From positions 3,400,346 through 3,464,345 of the forward strand of contig CP051238.1 in the NCBI GenBank assembly GCA_017794925.1: a stretch of DNA of 64,000 nucleotides, written 5' to 3'. The position numbers were made by a program, and so were the translations under genes. Origin of the DNA: Aestuariibacter sp. (GTDB taxonomy: Bacteria > Pseudomonadota > Gammaproteobacteria > Enterobacterales > Alteromonadaceae). Of this stretch, positions 41,346-52,492 are shown in pieces; the stretch's first letter is position 1; each line of letters opens with the position of its first letter. The notes beneath the pieces are model-generated. The model was given only the letters and a program-made list of their open reading frames with translations. It had not been told where the DNA came from and searched no databases.

Positions 41346-42230
41346 TTGTTGAAAAATTTCAAAAAATATAAGAAACACTGCGCTAAGCCACAATTATTTA
41401 GTAATTTTTCCACACCTTATCATTGGATAGTGGTCATGCTGTTATCCCTCTCTTCATCGGGTTGCGGCGATTTATTCAAACCTACCATTAAGTCAATCTG
41501 CGAAGACTATCCGCACTATTGCGCTGACCTAAATCAGGATGGTTGGTGCCGTGCAGAAAAATCAGACATTATTCGACATCGCTATGACTATCAGAATGAT
41601 GACAGTGAGCGCCCTAAATTTGATTTGCTGTTACATTACGAAGCCTATGACGCCTGTATTAGTAAAGCGTCTCAGATTCAACATAAAAAATACCGTGAAC
41701 GGGAGTTTGGTCGAAAGGAAGCGGCGGTAAATGCAAACAAAGCACTGCGTCAACTGGTTTGGCAGACGCGACACTCTACCGACCCATATGTGTCATATTA
41801 TCAATGGTCTAGATTTGGTCATGAGGATGCGAAAGCACGTTTTGTTAGTGCGGCCCAAGCCGGCATCTTCACTGAACCCAAATACTATGTTGACCTGGCC
41901 AGCATCATGGTTACTCAGGACCCTATCGCTGCGCGAAATGCATTGTTTATGGCACTGAATCAGTATGCCAACGTCGATACCGATATCGATGGCAGCATCA
42001 CCAGCCAATTGGCCAGCTTGTCTTTGGAAATGGAAAATTACCGAATGGCCTATGTATGGACTAAGGTATCCAATCACTTTGCGAAAGGAATCGACGAAAG
42101 CCAACTGGTTGCCTTAGCGACGCAATTTTCATTGCCAGTAGACATCCTGAACGAGCTGGCAGATGACATTATTGATGCGGTTAGCAGCCGGGACTTTGAC
42201 GCGCATTCAATGAAAATTGATCAACTATAG
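41346..42230 (+). CDS. DUF2989 family lipoprotein
   Basis: A roughly 294-residue lipoprotein with hydrophobic segment WIVVMLLSLSSSGC (lipobox SSGC), then SICEDYPHYCADLNQDGWCR, a cysteine-rich opening typical of DUF2989, and a helical, Sel1/TPR-like remainder. The start is uncertain: TTG at 41346 follows AAAGGGAA by about seven bases, while the ATG at 41436 leaves too short a signal sequence. Function unknown. It is divergent from the long GAPDH gene. Confidence 0.7.
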   Translation: MLKNFKKYKKHCAKPQLFSNFSTPYHWIVVMLLSLSSSGCGDLFKPTIKSICEDYPHYCADLNQDGWCRAEKSDIIRHRYDYQNDDSERPKFDLLLHYEAYDACISKASQIQHKKYREREFGRKEAAVNANKALRQLVWQTRHSTDPYVSYYQWSRFGHEDAKARFVSAAQAGIFTEPKYYVDLASIMVTQDPIAARNALFMALNQYANVDTDIDGSITSQLASLSLEMENYRMAYVWTKVSNHFAKGIDESQLVALATQFSLPVDILNELADDIIDAVSSRDFDAHSMKIDQL

Positions 42231-42245
42231 CGAAATTTTGAAACT

Positions 42246-42276
42246 AAATTACAGAAAAAAAAGTGTAATTTTTTTT
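42246..42276 (+). terminator. AT-rich terminator after the DUF2989 lipoprotein gene
   Basis: Inverted repeat AAATTACA/TGTAATTT (42246-42253 and 42264-42271) with a ten-base purine loop, followed by a run of T. The stem is AT-rich, so termination may be partial. A GGAGCG/CGCTCC hairpin (42291-42319) follows between the convergent genes. Confidence 0.5.
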
Positions 42277-42331
42277 GCATAGTCAGTATTGGAGCGGATA
42301 ATAGTGTCTTATTCGCTCCACGTTCTACATC

Positions 42332-42721
42332 TTATTCAACGGCGTTATCTACTTTAAACGTCAGGCTGACAGAGTTTACACAGTAGCGCTGCCCTGTTGG
42401 CGCCGGGCCATCTTCAAATACATGGCCTAAATGCGCATCACATTGTTTACAGAATATTTCTGTTCGCCGCATACCATGACTGGTATCAAAGCGATATCCA
42501 ACATTGTCGCTATCAGTTTGCGCATAAAAAGACGGCCAACCACAGCCCGCATCAAACTTAGCCAAAGAGCTGAACAGCTCAACACCACAACACTTACACA
42601 AATATTTGCCATCACGTGTTTCGTGCAAGAGCTCGCCGGTGAATGGACGTTCTGTCCCCGCTTGACGGGTAACACGGTATTCCTCTTCAGACAATTTATC
42701 TCGCCATGGATCTTGTTGCAT
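42332..42721 (-). CDS. msrB: Peptide-methionine (R)-S-oxide reductase MsrB
   Basis: A 129-residue cytoplasmic repair enzyme reducing methionine-R-sulfoxide. It has two zinc-binding CxxC pairs (CKCC and CKQC), [19 protein letters not shown] and the catalytic Cys in RYCVNSVSL. The ATG at 42721 is chosen because AAGGAG lies about eight bases upstream. Confidence 0.95.
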   Translation of the reverse strand: MQQDPWRDKLSEEEYRVTRQAGTERPFTGELLHETRDGKYLCKCCGVELFSSLAKFDAGCGWPSFYAQTDSDNVGYRFDTSHGMRRTEIFCKQCDAHLGHVFEDGPAPTGQRYCVNSVSLTFKVDNAVE

Positions 42722-42803
42722 CGTAAGACTCCTTTTGCTGCGCTCATAAACCCAATATAACAATACACAACACTGGTTGTGTACACATCGCGTTCAGTTG
42801 GCC

Positions 42804-42832
42804 AAAACAAAAGACGCGCTGTATAGCGCGTC
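42804..42832 (-). terminator. Terminator after gnd
   Basis: Eight-base-pair stem GACGCGCT/AGCGCGTC (42813-42820 and 42825-42832) with a four-base loop; on the minus strand it is followed by TTTTGTTTT. Confidence 0.85.
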
Positions 42833-42843
42833 GTCGGTATTGA

Positions 42844-44385
42844 CTAGATAGGGTATTCAGGCCTTGATGGATCACTCCATTCGGTATGGTATTTCTGACC
42901 GGCTGGTTTGTCCGTTCGCTGATAAGTATGGGCACCAAAATAATCGCGCTGGCCCTGCAGGAGATTTGCTGGCAGCACGGCGGTGCGGTAAGAATCATAG
43001 TAACTAAGTGCAGACATCATTGCCGGACATGGGATCCCGTGCACCGCACTTAACGCAACGGCATTTCGCCAATCGCTCTGGTGATTGGCCAATTGCTCCA
43101 CGAAAAAGGGTGCCATCAACAAATTCGGTAAATCAGGTTGCTTTTCAAATGCCTGAGTAATGGACTGCAGGAACACAGCGCGAATAATACATCCAGCACG
43201 CCATATTTTTGCTATCTCGGCAAAATGTAATGTCCAATTCTGCTCTTTTGCAGCCGCATCCATTAATTGAAAACCTTGCGCATAAGCGCAAATTTTAGAG
43301 CAGTAAAGCGCATGTTCCAGCTGTCGAATCACTGTCTCACGCTGACTTTCATCAATAACAGGTGCCGATGGCCCAGCTAAGGTTTCAGCTGCTGCAACAC
43401 GTTCTGTTTTAAGGCTTGAGAGACTTCTTGCGAACACCGCCTGAGCGATGGTTTGCGCCGGGCTACCAATTTGCAATGCGCTCACAGCAGTCCAGAGGCC
43501 GGTACCTTTTTGGCCCGCTTTGTCCAGAATGACATCTACCAACGGTTGTTGAGACTCAGCATCAGTTTGCTCCAACACCTCTGCGCTGATTTCAATCAGA
43601 TACGAATCCAGCGGACCTTGAGTCCACTTACGGAATACGCCTGCAATGTCAGCTGGTGACATCCCTAACGCGACGCGCATAACATGATACGTTTCGCAGA
43701 TTAGCTGCATGTCAGCATATTCAATACCATTGTGCACCATTTTCACATAGTGGCCAGCCCCGTTAGGGCCAATGTAAGCCGCACATGGCTCACCCTCGGT
43801 AACAGGCTTTCCAGGCTCAGCCGTTTCAATAGGTTTACCTGTTTCAGGATCCACTTTGGCTGCGATGGCTGTAAGCATCGGCGCAACGCGTTCCCACGCT
43901 TGTTCAGATCCGGAGGGCATTAATGAAGGTCCAAATCGGGCGCCTACTTCACCGCCCGACACAGCCGTGGTAAAGAATAGAAATTTGTCCGCGTATTTTT
44001 GCTCTCGGGCAACAGAGTCTGTCCACAAACTATTACCGGTATCAATCACGACATCATCACTGTTCAAGCCTGCGTCGATTAACTGCTGACAAACCGCATC
44101 GACTGCGTCTCCAGCAGGAATTGACAACAAAATAACAGCGGGAGACTTTAATGCACCGAGTACAGATTCAAGGCCATTGGCAGGAATAATACGCGCAGCA
44201 GCGTCACCGCGCTCTTTTTCGTCCTGTTGGACAATAGCGTCAACCCGCCCTTCATCCAAGTCAAAACAAGCCACCTGATAACCATGATCAGCCAAATTCA
44301 GCGCCAGGTTTTTACCCATCACGCCTAACCCTACAACACCGATATCACATGAATTAGCTTGTGCTTGATCGCCACTTGCTTGCAT
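42844..44385 (-). CDS. gnd: 6-phosphogluconate dehydrogenase, decarboxylating
   Basis: A 513-residue enzyme of the oxidative pentose-phosphate pathway producing ribulose 5-phosphate, CO2 and NADPH. It has the dinucleotide fold GVVGLGVMGKNLALNLADHG near residue 16, GGEVGARFGPSLMPSG, HYVKMVHNGIEYADMQL with the catalytic Lys, and the C-terminal FGAHTYQRTD. The ATG at 44385 is chosen with GAGG eight bases upstream. Separate from the zwf operon; no HexR-like box was seen upstream. Confidence 0.96.
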   Translation of the reverse strand: MQASGDQAQANSCDIGVVGLGVMGKNLALNLADHGYQVACFDLDEGRVDAIVQQDEKERGDAAARIIPANGLESVLGALKSPAVILLSIPAGDAVDAVCQQLIDAGLNSDDVVIDTGNSLWTDSVAREQKYADKFLFFTTAVSGGEVGARFGPSLMPSGSEQAWERVAPMLTAIAAKVDPETGKPIETAEPGKPVTEGEPCAAYIGPNGAGHYVKMVHNGIEYADMQLICETYHVMRVALGMSPADIAGVFRKWTQGPLDSYLIEISAEVLEQTDAESQQPLVDVILDKAGQKGTGLWTAVSALQIGSPAQTIAQAVFARSLSSLKTERVAAAETLAGPSAPVIDESQRETVIRQLEHALYCSKICAYAQGFQLMDAAAKEQNWTLHFAEIAKIWRAGCIIRAVFLQSITQAFEKQPDLPNLLMAPFFVEQLANHQSDWRNAVALSAVHGIPCPAMMSALSYYDSYRTAVLPANLLQGQRDYFGAHTYQRTDKPAGQKYHTEWSDPSRPEYPI

Positions 44386-44531
44386 GAAACTGCCCTCAGA
44401 CCTTAGATGGGTGCGCATAATACCACTCAGGCAACGAATGAAAAGTATTTAGCACTGATTTTTACCCGTAACTGGCAAGAAACTATGTCACCGTTCCGTA
44501 CCTGAACAGTGTAGCACCTACCTGGTAACGT

Positions 44532-44560
44532 TTTGGCCTCAGCAAGAAACTGAGGCCAAA
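44532..44560. other. Perfect hairpin after glgX without T tract
   Basis: Eleven-base-pair stem TTTGGCCTCAG/CTGAGGCCAAA with a seven-base loop, six bases past the glgX stop. No T run follows on either strand, so it may protect the mRNA 3' end or be a weak terminator. Confidence 0.5.
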
Positions 44561-44565
44561 CATGA

Positions 44566-46653
44566 TTAATGCGGGAAGTCAGTGTATTGAAACACCGCCA
44601 GCGAACGTCGCGCTTGTAGAAACAAATGCTGAATGCGAATGTTAGGCTGTTCTGTAGGGCGCTTATAACGCGTATCCAGTTTCAGAGACCATCCCCCGGT
44701 AGGCGTTAATAAAGGCGTATTAAATGTCACTTCTTTATCGCTTGAATTAAAACACAACAACCAGTGTTCAGTTTCCTGGTTACTTTGAGGAACACCGCGA
44801 ATTTCGAGCGCAAAGGCTTTGTTATTTTCAGCCTGCCAGTCGGCACTCTCTTTATCACTGCCATCGGGTTTATACCAATTCACCATACTGACATTCGGAT
44901 GAAGCTGGAACGGGTCATCAGGCAATAAGGCACTGTTTAAAAGACTGGAAGACTGTCTTAATGCAATCACATGCTGACAGAAAGCCAGAAAATCCTGCTT
45001 GCGTTTGTCAAGGCGCCAGTCGAACCAACTGATTTCATTATCCTGACAGTATGCATTGTTATTGCCCTGTTGAGTTCGGCTTAACTCGTCGCCCCCCAAC
45101 ATGTGCGGCGTGCCCTGGGACAATAATAAGGTTGCAAACAAATTGCGCTTCTGTTGCTCTCGTATGGCAATAATTTTCTTATCCTGGGTCTCCCCTTCCA
45201 CGCCGTAATTTGCAGAAAGATTGTGCCCATGTCCATCGCGATTGTCTTCACCGTTAGCCAGATTATGGCGCTCGGCATAGCTCACCATATCCTGCATGGT
45301 AAAACCATCATGGTAAGTCACATTATTCACTGATGTATTAATGTGCCGGAATTGTTTTGGGAAAATGTCCCTGGATCCCATCAGCCGTGTGGCAAAATCA
45401 GCCGTACTCCCTGCATCACCGCGCCAAAACGCGCGAACTGAGTCTCTGAACTTATCGTTACATTCAAGCCAATGGGCCCCGAAGGCACCGAGTTGATAAC
45501 CACCCGGGCCAATATCCCAGGGCTCAGCGATTAAGACACAACCTTTGAGCACAGGGTCTTGCTGAATAGCTCTCAGCAAACCAGCAAACGGTGAAAATTG
45601 TTGTGGGTCGCGGCCCAGACAAGCGGCCAAATCAAATCTAAAGCCATCTACACCGATTTCCGACACCCAGTAACGAAGTGCATCCATGATCATGGTTGTC
45701 ATAATAGGATGAGCAGAATATACCGTATTACCACAGCCTGAATGATTACTATAAACCAGTTTACCTGAAGGAGCCTGTTCTAACAGGTAAGCCTGGTGAG
45801 GAAAAAATCCCCGGAAAGACAGTACGGGCCCATCTTTACCGCCTTCAGCGGTATGGTTATAGACGACATCTACAATCACTTCCATCCCGGCTTCATGGTA
45901 TTCATCGACCATCGCCATACACTCTTTTATCGCGTGCTTTTGGCTATAGCGGGGTTCAGGCGCAAAATAATTAACCGGATTGTAGCCCCAGTAGTTAGTC
46001 AGTCCTTTTTCCGTAATATAGGGCTCGGGCATAAATGCCGCTAATGGCATAAATTGTATTGTCGTTACACCTAAATCCGTTAGGTGTTTTATTACCTTTT
46101 CGTGAGACGCACCGCTGAATTTACCGCGTTCAGCCTCCGGCACGTCAGGATGCAATTGTGTAAGGCCTTTCAAATGCGCTTCGTAAACAATCCGTTGGTT
46201 ACGCGATATAACCGGCTTTGGTGGTCGGTTGTCAGAAGCACAATCCGCAGGGTCAACAACCACTGACTTGGCCACCATGAACTGGCTATCTCCCTTATAC
46301 TGGCGCTCATTCCAGTGCATAGCCCGACTAAGCATTTTAGTGTAGGGATCAATTAACAATTTATCGGTTGGCACAGATAACAGGTTTTCATCGCCACGCT
46401 CAACGCGATAACCGTACAGCTGCCCGGCTTCCATTCCCTTGATGAATACGTGCCAGATATCACCTGTTTTTGCTGGCATGAGTAATTCATCAATGGCTTC
46501 TTCAGTGTCAGGATGAAACAGACACAGCACTACAGCCCTGGCATCAGGACACTGAATTGCGAAGTTACACCCACCTTGGGTGAGCGTTGCGCCTAACGGG
46601 TAAGGCTCACCAAGACCGACTTCCTCTATCAGGGGTTGCGCCACGCTGTTCAC
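44566..46653 (-). CDS. glgX: Glycogen debranching enzyme GlgX
   Basis: A 695-residue GH13 enzyme that hydrolyses alpha-1,6 branches of limit dextrins. It has an N-terminal CBM48-like domain, VIVDVVYNHTAEGG, DGFRFDLAACLGRD (nucleophile Asp), LIAEPWDIGPGGYQLG (acid/base Glu), and NVTYHDGFTMQDMVSY. It starts eight bases after glgB in a malQ-glgB-glgX operon, giving debranching, branching and glucan transfer together. Confidence 0.95.
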   Translation of the reverse strand: MNSVAQPLIEEVGLGEPYPLGATLTQGGCNFAIQCPDARAVVLCLFHPDTEEAIDELLMPAKTGDIWHVFIKGMEAGQLYGYRVERGDENLLSVPTDKLLIDPYTKMLSRAMHWNERQYKGDSQFMVAKSVVVDPADCASDNRPPKPVISRNQRIVYEAHLKGLTQLHPDVPEAERGKFSGASHEKVIKHLTDLGVTTIQFMPLAAFMPEPYITEKGLTNYWGYNPVNYFAPEPRYSQKHAIKECMAMVDEYHEAGMEVIVDVVYNHTAEGGKDGPVLSFRGFFPHQAYLLEQAPSGKLVYSNHSGCGNTVYSAHPIMTTMIMDALRYWVSEIGVDGFRFDLAACLGRDPQQFSPFAGLLRAIQQDPVLKGCVLIAEPWDIGPGGYQLGAFGAHWLECNDKFRDSVRAFWRGDAGSTADFATRLMGSRDIFPKQFRHINTSVNNVTYHDGFTMQDMVSYAERHNLANGEDNRDGHGHNLSANYGVEGETQDKKIIAIREQQKRNLFATLLLSQGTPHMLGGDELSRTQQGNNNAYCQDNEISWFDWRLDKRKQDFLAFCQHVIALRQSSSLLNSALLPDDPFQLHPNVSMVNWYKPDGSDKESADWQAENNKAFALEIRGVPQSNQETEHWLLCFNSSDKEVTFNTPLLTPTGGWSLKLDTRYKRPTEQPNIRIQHLFLQARRSLAVFQYTDFPH

Positions 46654-46661
46654 CGCTGCTC

Positions 46662-48842
46662 CTATTCAATTACTATAAAGACTGTTGCTAATGGGGGTAA
46701 GGTGATCTCGATAGAATGAGGTTGGTGATTCCACGAGACGGATGTGGCAGTGAATTCTTTTTCGCACTGATAGCCACTGCCCCAATATACGCGATCATCC
46801 GTATTCAATGCCAGCTTATATTTCCCTGCACGCTGCACGCCCAAGCGGAATTTTTCGCGAGGAACCGGGGTAAAGTTGCTGACAACATAAACTTGTTGCT
46901 GGGTGCTCTCTGCGCTACGCATGAAGGAAATGACGCTTTGCTCTGCATTTTCATGGTCTATCCAAGCAAACCCTTTTGGGTCATGATCCGTCTCATACAG
47001 TGCCGGGTACTGCTTATACAGCGTATTTAGATCACGGTACAGTCGCTGAACACCAGTGTGCTTGTCAAACTGCAACAATGACCAATCTACTGAGCTGTCA
47101 TGATTCCATTCTGTCGCCTGAGCAATCTCATTGCCCATAAAATTCAATTTTTTGCCCGGATGCCCGTACATAAAGCCGGCATAACAGCGTTGATTAGCGG
47201 CTTGCTGCCACTCATCACCAGGCATTTTTCCAACCAGGCTACCTTTTCCATGAACTACTTCATCATGCGAAATCGGTAACACGAAATTTTCGTCAAAAGC
47301 ATAAACCATACTAAAGGTCATTTCGCCATGATGGTATACACGATATGCGGGATCTTTTGCGATATAGTGCAAAGAGTCGTGCATCCAGCCCATATTCCAT
47401 TTAAAGCCAAACCCAAGACCGCCCTCAAATACAGGGCGTGAGACTTTCGGGAAGCTGGTAGATTCCTCGGCAATGGTCATTGCGTGGGGGAAGTGCTTGT
47501 AAACCTCTTCGTTCATCCAACGCAGTAAACTGATTGCTTCGTAGTTTTCGTTGCCCCCATCGACATTGGGGATCCACTCACCATCGTTTCGCGAGTAATC
47601 CAGATACAACATACTGGCAACCGCATCAACACGAAGCCCATCCACGTGGAAGTGCTCTAGCCAATATAGCGCATTCGCTACCAGAAATTGCCGCACGGTT
47701 TGTTTACCGAAATCATAGATGCATGAATTCCAGTCAGGGTGCCACCCCTTTCGAGGATCTTCGTATTCATAAACATGCGTACCGTCGAATCTTGCCAGAC
47801 CATGCCCATCTTCAGGGAAGTGTGCGGGTACCCAATCAATAATCACACCTATGCCAGCCTGGTGGCAGGTATCAACAAAATATTTAAATTCATCTGGCGA
47901 GCCAAAGCGGCTGGTTGGTGCAAATAACCCAACTGGCTGGTAACCCCAGGAACCATCAAACGGATACTCTGAGATTGGCAGTAATTCGATATGGGTATAC
48001 CCCATTTCCAGCACATAAGTAACCAACTCATCGGCTAGTTCACGGTAAGTCAGGTAGCGTTGTTGGGTATCCCGAGGCCGTTTCCAGGAGCCAAGGTGCA
48101 CTTCATAGATGCTCATTGGCTGCTGGTACTTATTACTTTCTGCAGCCTTGGTCATCCACTCACTGTCACCCCACTCGTACCGAGTGTGATCGTAAATTCG
48201 CGATGCATGAGACGGGTACTGTTCTGCAGAGAAGCCAACTGGGTCAGCCTTGTGAGGTAGCTGATGACCATGTGCATCTTTTATTTGATATTTGTAACGT
48301 TCACCAGCCTGAAGGCCTGGTACCACGAGTACCCAATAACCCAAGTCGGTTTTCTGCATTGGATGGCATCGGCCATCCCAGCAGTTAAAATCGCCGATCA
48401 AAGATACGGCCGACGCATTGGGTGCAAACACAGCGAAACGCACTGCCTCAACAGGTTCTCCACCGACGTTGACAGTGACAAGCTGCGCCCCCGCTTGCCG
48501 GTATAGATTCTGAGGCTGATGATCAATATAGTGTACTGCGTGATAGGCATCCTGCTGGAACTGATAGGGATCACAGACTTCCACAGCCTCATGACCGAGT
48601 TCCGCGATGTAACGGTATCCAGAATCGGGGGTTACCCCATCAACCTGCCCTTTGAATAATCCCGCTTGCTCACTATCTGATAAGCGTCCTAACGGCGATT
48701 TAGTTTTCGCATCAATCACCGTAATTGCAGTGGCACCCGGGTACCAAATTTTCAGTTCTGCGCCGTCTTTATTAAAAACCGGCCCTAATACGGAAAAAGG
48801 CTGACTACATTCAGCCTTGGCAAGTTGCCCTTCATACTGCAT
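46662..48842 (-). CDS. glgB: 1,4-alpha-glucan branching enzyme GlgB
   Basis: A 726-residue GH13 enzyme forming alpha-1,6 branches. It has two N-terminal beta domains, VIIDWVPAHFPEDGHGLARFDG, DGLRVDAVASMLYLDYSR (nucleophile Asp), TIAEESTSFPKVSRP (Glu), and LPISHDEVVHGKGSL. CAGGAG precedes the ATG. It is the middle gene of malQ-glgB-glgX; glgC, glgA and glgP are not in the window. Confidence 0.96.
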   Translation of the reverse strand: MQYEGQLAKAECSQPFSVLGPVFNKDGAELKIWYPGATAITVIDAKTKSPLGRLSDSEQAGLFKGQVDGVTPDSGYRYIAELGHEAVEVCDPYQFQQDAYHAVHYIDHQPQNLYRQAGAQLVTVNVGGEPVEAVRFAVFAPNASAVSLIGDFNCWDGRCHPMQKTDLGYWVLVVPGLQAGERYKYQIKDAHGHQLPHKADPVGFSAEQYPSHASRIYDHTRYEWGDSEWMTKAAESNKYQQPMSIYEVHLGSWKRPRDTQQRYLTYRELADELVTYVLEMGYTHIELLPISEYPFDGSWGYQPVGLFAPTSRFGSPDEFKYFVDTCHQAGIGVIIDWVPAHFPEDGHGLARFDGTHVYEYEDPRKGWHPDWNSCIYDFGKQTVRQFLVANALYWLEHFHVDGLRVDAVASMLYLDYSRNDGEWIPNVDGGNENYEAISLLRWMNEEVYKHFPHAMTIAEESTSFPKVSRPVFEGGLGFGFKWNMGWMHDSLHYIAKDPAYRVYHHGEMTFSMVYAFDENFVLPISHDEVVHGKGSLVGKMPGDEWQQAANQRCYAGFMYGHPGKKLNFMGNEIAQATEWNHDSSVDWSLLQFDKHTGVQRLYRDLNTLYKQYPALYETDHDPKGFAWIDHENAEQSVISFMRSAESTQQQVYVVSNFTPVPREKFRLGVQRAGKYKLALNTDDRVYWGSGYQCEKEFTATSVSWNHQPHSIEITLPPLATVFIVIE

Positions 48843-48858
48843 GCATTACTCCTGCAAG

Positions 48859-48876
48859 GCTTGCCTCGCGGCAAGC
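48859..48876 (-). other. Hairpin next to the glgB ribosome binding site
   Basis: Stem GCTTGCC/GGCAAGC (48859-48865 and 48870-48876) with a four-base loop, in the malQ-glgB gap and directly upstream of the glgB CAGGAG. It could tune glgB translation or separate the two messages. No T run follows. Confidence 0.4.
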
Positions 48877-48883
48877 TTTAAAA

Positions 48884-51079
48884 TTACCGGCTGGCTTGCT
48901 GCCGACCAGCTTGTATTCTGTTTGCCAACGATACAATAGTCTCGTCGCTAAAGATATCCTCCAGATTCCGGCTCAACTTTCTGCGCCAGTTCGGATACTC
49001 CATAAAGGTGCCTGGTATGTTTACGGGCTTATCCATTTCCAACCAATCTTCTAACTGGAGACTCAACAAGGCACTGCTACCATGCGCCATATGAACTTGC
49101 ATCGCCTGATTCAAACCACGGCTCATGGCAACATAATTGACGTCACGACTGATCTCATCGCCAATCATTTGATGTCCATGCAATGTATCAAGGATGGCTT
49201 GTTTATCTTCGTGACGCGATGCATACAGTGTCTGTAACACATCCTCATCGGTATAAAGACCCAGTTCTTTGCCTAATTCAAGGTCCAGACAGTGCCAGTA
49301 ACCAATCAACGTTGGCATGTCGTGAGTGGTTAGCGTTGCCATGCTTTGTTCCGGGTAATGCGCAGGCGAGAAATAGCCGCCGTCTTCTGCTTGTTCAAAA
49401 AAGAATACCCGGTATGAATATACGCCATTATCAGCCAGCTTTTGTTTGATTTCATCTGGCACCGTACCCAAATCTTCGCCAATAACCAATGCTTCATGAC
49501 GATGGCTTTCAAGGGCCAGAATAGCCAGCAAGTCGTCTACCGGATAATACAAATACCCGCCATCTCTGGCGTGATCGCCCTTCACAACCCACCATAAGCG
49601 CAGCAGTCCCATAACGTGATCGATTCGCAGCGCGCCTGATGACTTCATATTGGTAGAAAACAAATCAATGATGGGTTGATACGCTTGCTGGTAAAGCTTG
49701 GCTGGATCCATGGGTGGCAATCCCCAATTTTGTCCTAACGGCCCCAAAATGTCGGGTGGCGCGCCGACGCTGGCGTCGGTGCAGTAAAGGGATTTGTTTC
49801 CCCAAATTTCCGCACTGCCTTCACTCACTCCCACCGCAAGATCACGGTAGATACCGATTCCCATGCCCGCATCGACTGCAGCCTGATTAGCCATTTCTAA
49901 TTGCAATGACGCCTGCCACTGCAAAAACATGTAAAATTTCACGCGTTTTGCGTGCTTTTTGGCAAACGCAGCAACCTGAGGACTTTGGAAATCTCGCCAC
50001 TCTTCAGGAAACACTGGCCAGCCCCAGGCTTCTTTGCCTGCGTCCTGTAAGTGTTCCTGGATAGCGTCAAACGTTGCCAGCATCGCAAGGCTTTCACCGC
50101 CCTCTTCCACAAATGCTTTAAACGCTTTGTTCTGACGGGTATTTTTCTTTAAATAACGATCGTAATAAGTGTCAAACAATGGCTTGAGCGCCTGCATTTT
50201 AAGCGCCGTCACTGCTGCATAATCGACGTAGTCTATTGACTTAGCCCGTTGCAGTTGTTGCTGGAAAGTCTCACTGTTTATTACTGCCTGAACAGACTCG
50301 TCATCGAAACACTCTATCGCACTCACATCAATGTAGAGGTAGTTAAGCCAGCGTCTGGATGACGGTCCGTAAGGACTACAGGCGTCAGGATTAGCCGGAT
50401 ACAATGCGTGTATTGGATTCAAACCAATGAATCCGGCACCTTGCGCAGCGGCTTGATTAACTAACTTCGCTAAATCAGAAAAGTCGCCAATGCCCCAGTT
50501 GTTTTCGCTACGCAAACAATAAAGCTGGACACTTAACCCCCACTCTTTTTTACCTGACGCAACTGTTTCTGGTTGATAACAAGCTTCCGGCGCTATGATC
50601 AATCTCATCGAGGCCAAAGCTTCGTCATCGAGCCCCAGCGTTACATCGTGATAGCCCAATGGCAACCGTTCTTCAATATCGAGAACGTATTCATGAAACT
50701 CCTGCTCATTCAACTCACCGACATTCAGTAATGATTGTTCAACAGGTACAAATTCAGACGACATTTGCTTGCCGTCTTCCAGTGTAATTAGCAATGAGAA
50801 CGTGTCGTTTACCAGTGAAATGGGCAAACGCAATCTAATCATTACCGGATTGTCCTGCCGAATAACCTGTACCGGGTCCAGTGGCTGTTGCCATATTTCG
50901 GCAATTTCATTGTCCAGCTGGGCAGATATTGCAGCATCACTACTGATATCGTAACCCAATGCCTGCAGTAACTTGGCTTTACTCGATTCCGAAATTGTCG
51001 CAGGGTTACCCCAAGCATCAACATAATGAGTTTCTACTCCGCGCATCTCGACAAGCTTTTGCAAAACTTGATTTGTCAT
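48884..51079 (-). CDS. malQ: 4-alpha-glucanotransferase (amylomaltase) MalQ
   Basis: A 731-residue GH77 enzyme transferring maltooligosaccharide chains. It has an N-terminal extension of about 200 residues as in E. coli MalQ, SPYGPSSRRWLNYLYIDV, SSGALRIDHVMGLLRLWWV (nucleophile Asp), ALVIGEDLGTVPDEIKQ (acid/base Glu) and TTHDMPTLIGYW. The ATG at 51079 is chosen because AGGAAA lies about seven bases upstream. It heads the malQ-glgB-glgX operon, divergent from gapA across a 275-base regulatory gap. Confidence 0.95.
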   Translation of the reverse strand: MTNQVLQKLVEMRGVETHYVDAWGNPATISESSKAKLLQALGYDISSDAAISAQLDNEIAEIWQQPLDPVQVIRQDNPVMIRLRLPISLVNDTFSLLITLEDGKQMSSEFVPVEQSLLNVGELNEQEFHEYVLDIEERLPLGYHDVTLGLDDEALASMRLIIAPEACYQPETVASGKKEWGLSVQLYCLRSENNWGIGDFSDLAKLVNQAAAQGAGFIGLNPIHALYPANPDACSPYGPSSRRWLNYLYIDVSAIECFDDESVQAVINSETFQQQLQRAKSIDYVDYAAVTALKMQALKPLFDTYYDRYLKKNTRQNKAFKAFVEEGGESLAMLATFDAIQEHLQDAGKEAWGWPVFPEEWRDFQSPQVAAFAKKHAKRVKFYMFLQWQASLQLEMANQAAVDAGMGIGIYRDLAVGVSEGSAEIWGNKSLYCTDASVGAPPDILGPLGQNWGLPPMDPAKLYQQAYQPIIDLFSTNMKSSGALRIDHVMGLLRLWWVVKGDHARDGGYLYYPVDDLLAILALESHRHEALVIGEDLGTVPDEIKQKLADNGVYSYRVFFFEQAEDGGYFSPAHYPEQSMATLTTHDMPTLIGYWHCLDLELGKELGLYTDEDVLQTLYASRHEDKQAILDTLHGHQMIGDEISRDVNYVAMSRGLNQAMQVHMAHGSSALLSLQLEDWLEMDKPVNIPGTFMEYPNWRRKLSRNLEDIFSDETIVSLANRIQAGRQQASR

Positions 51080-51247
51080 GGGTGTTTCCTGTTTAAAAAT
51101 ACTGATTGCCGTTAGTAACAACGAGGCTCATTTCACAATACGCTACATTATTGTTGAAGTTATTCTGACGCGAAATTGAATACGTTTGCATTAACACCAA
51201 AAGCACATTATTTATACAATACAGCTACAAAAGGTGTAGGTTAGTTT

Positions 51248-51262
51248 TGTAATTTTGCAACA
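51248..51262. promoter_or_regulatory. Degenerate HexR-like site in the malQ-gapA gap
   Basis: TGTAATTTTGCAACA keeps the left half of the HexR palindrome (TGTAATT) but the right half is altered. HexR is known to control gapA in related bacteria, which makes the site plausible, but the match alone is weak. Confidence 0.3.
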
Positions 51263-51345
51263 TTTTTGCATTAAAATTTTGCCTTGTCTGTAAATTTGAT
51301 CCATACTTTACGTAATTATTTTTCACAATTTAACCTAATACATAG

Positions 51346-52350
<1,005 letters not shown>

Positions 52351-52373
52351 TTGATTAACTAAAAATAATCATC

Positions 52374-52403
52374 AAAAGGTGCGATTTTACTCGCACCTTT
52401 TTT
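52374..52403 (+). terminator. gapA terminator
   Basis: Eleven-base-pair stem AAAAGGTGCGA/TCGCACCTTTT with a six-base loop, followed by T run; 24 bases after the gapA stop. Confidence 0.9.
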
Positions 52404-52492
52404 ATTTGTCAGGCAAGATAATCCGTTCGAAACACACATTGCTTACCTCATATAACGATCTTAATTATTGCTATGCCGCGGAGAAAGAAAGG

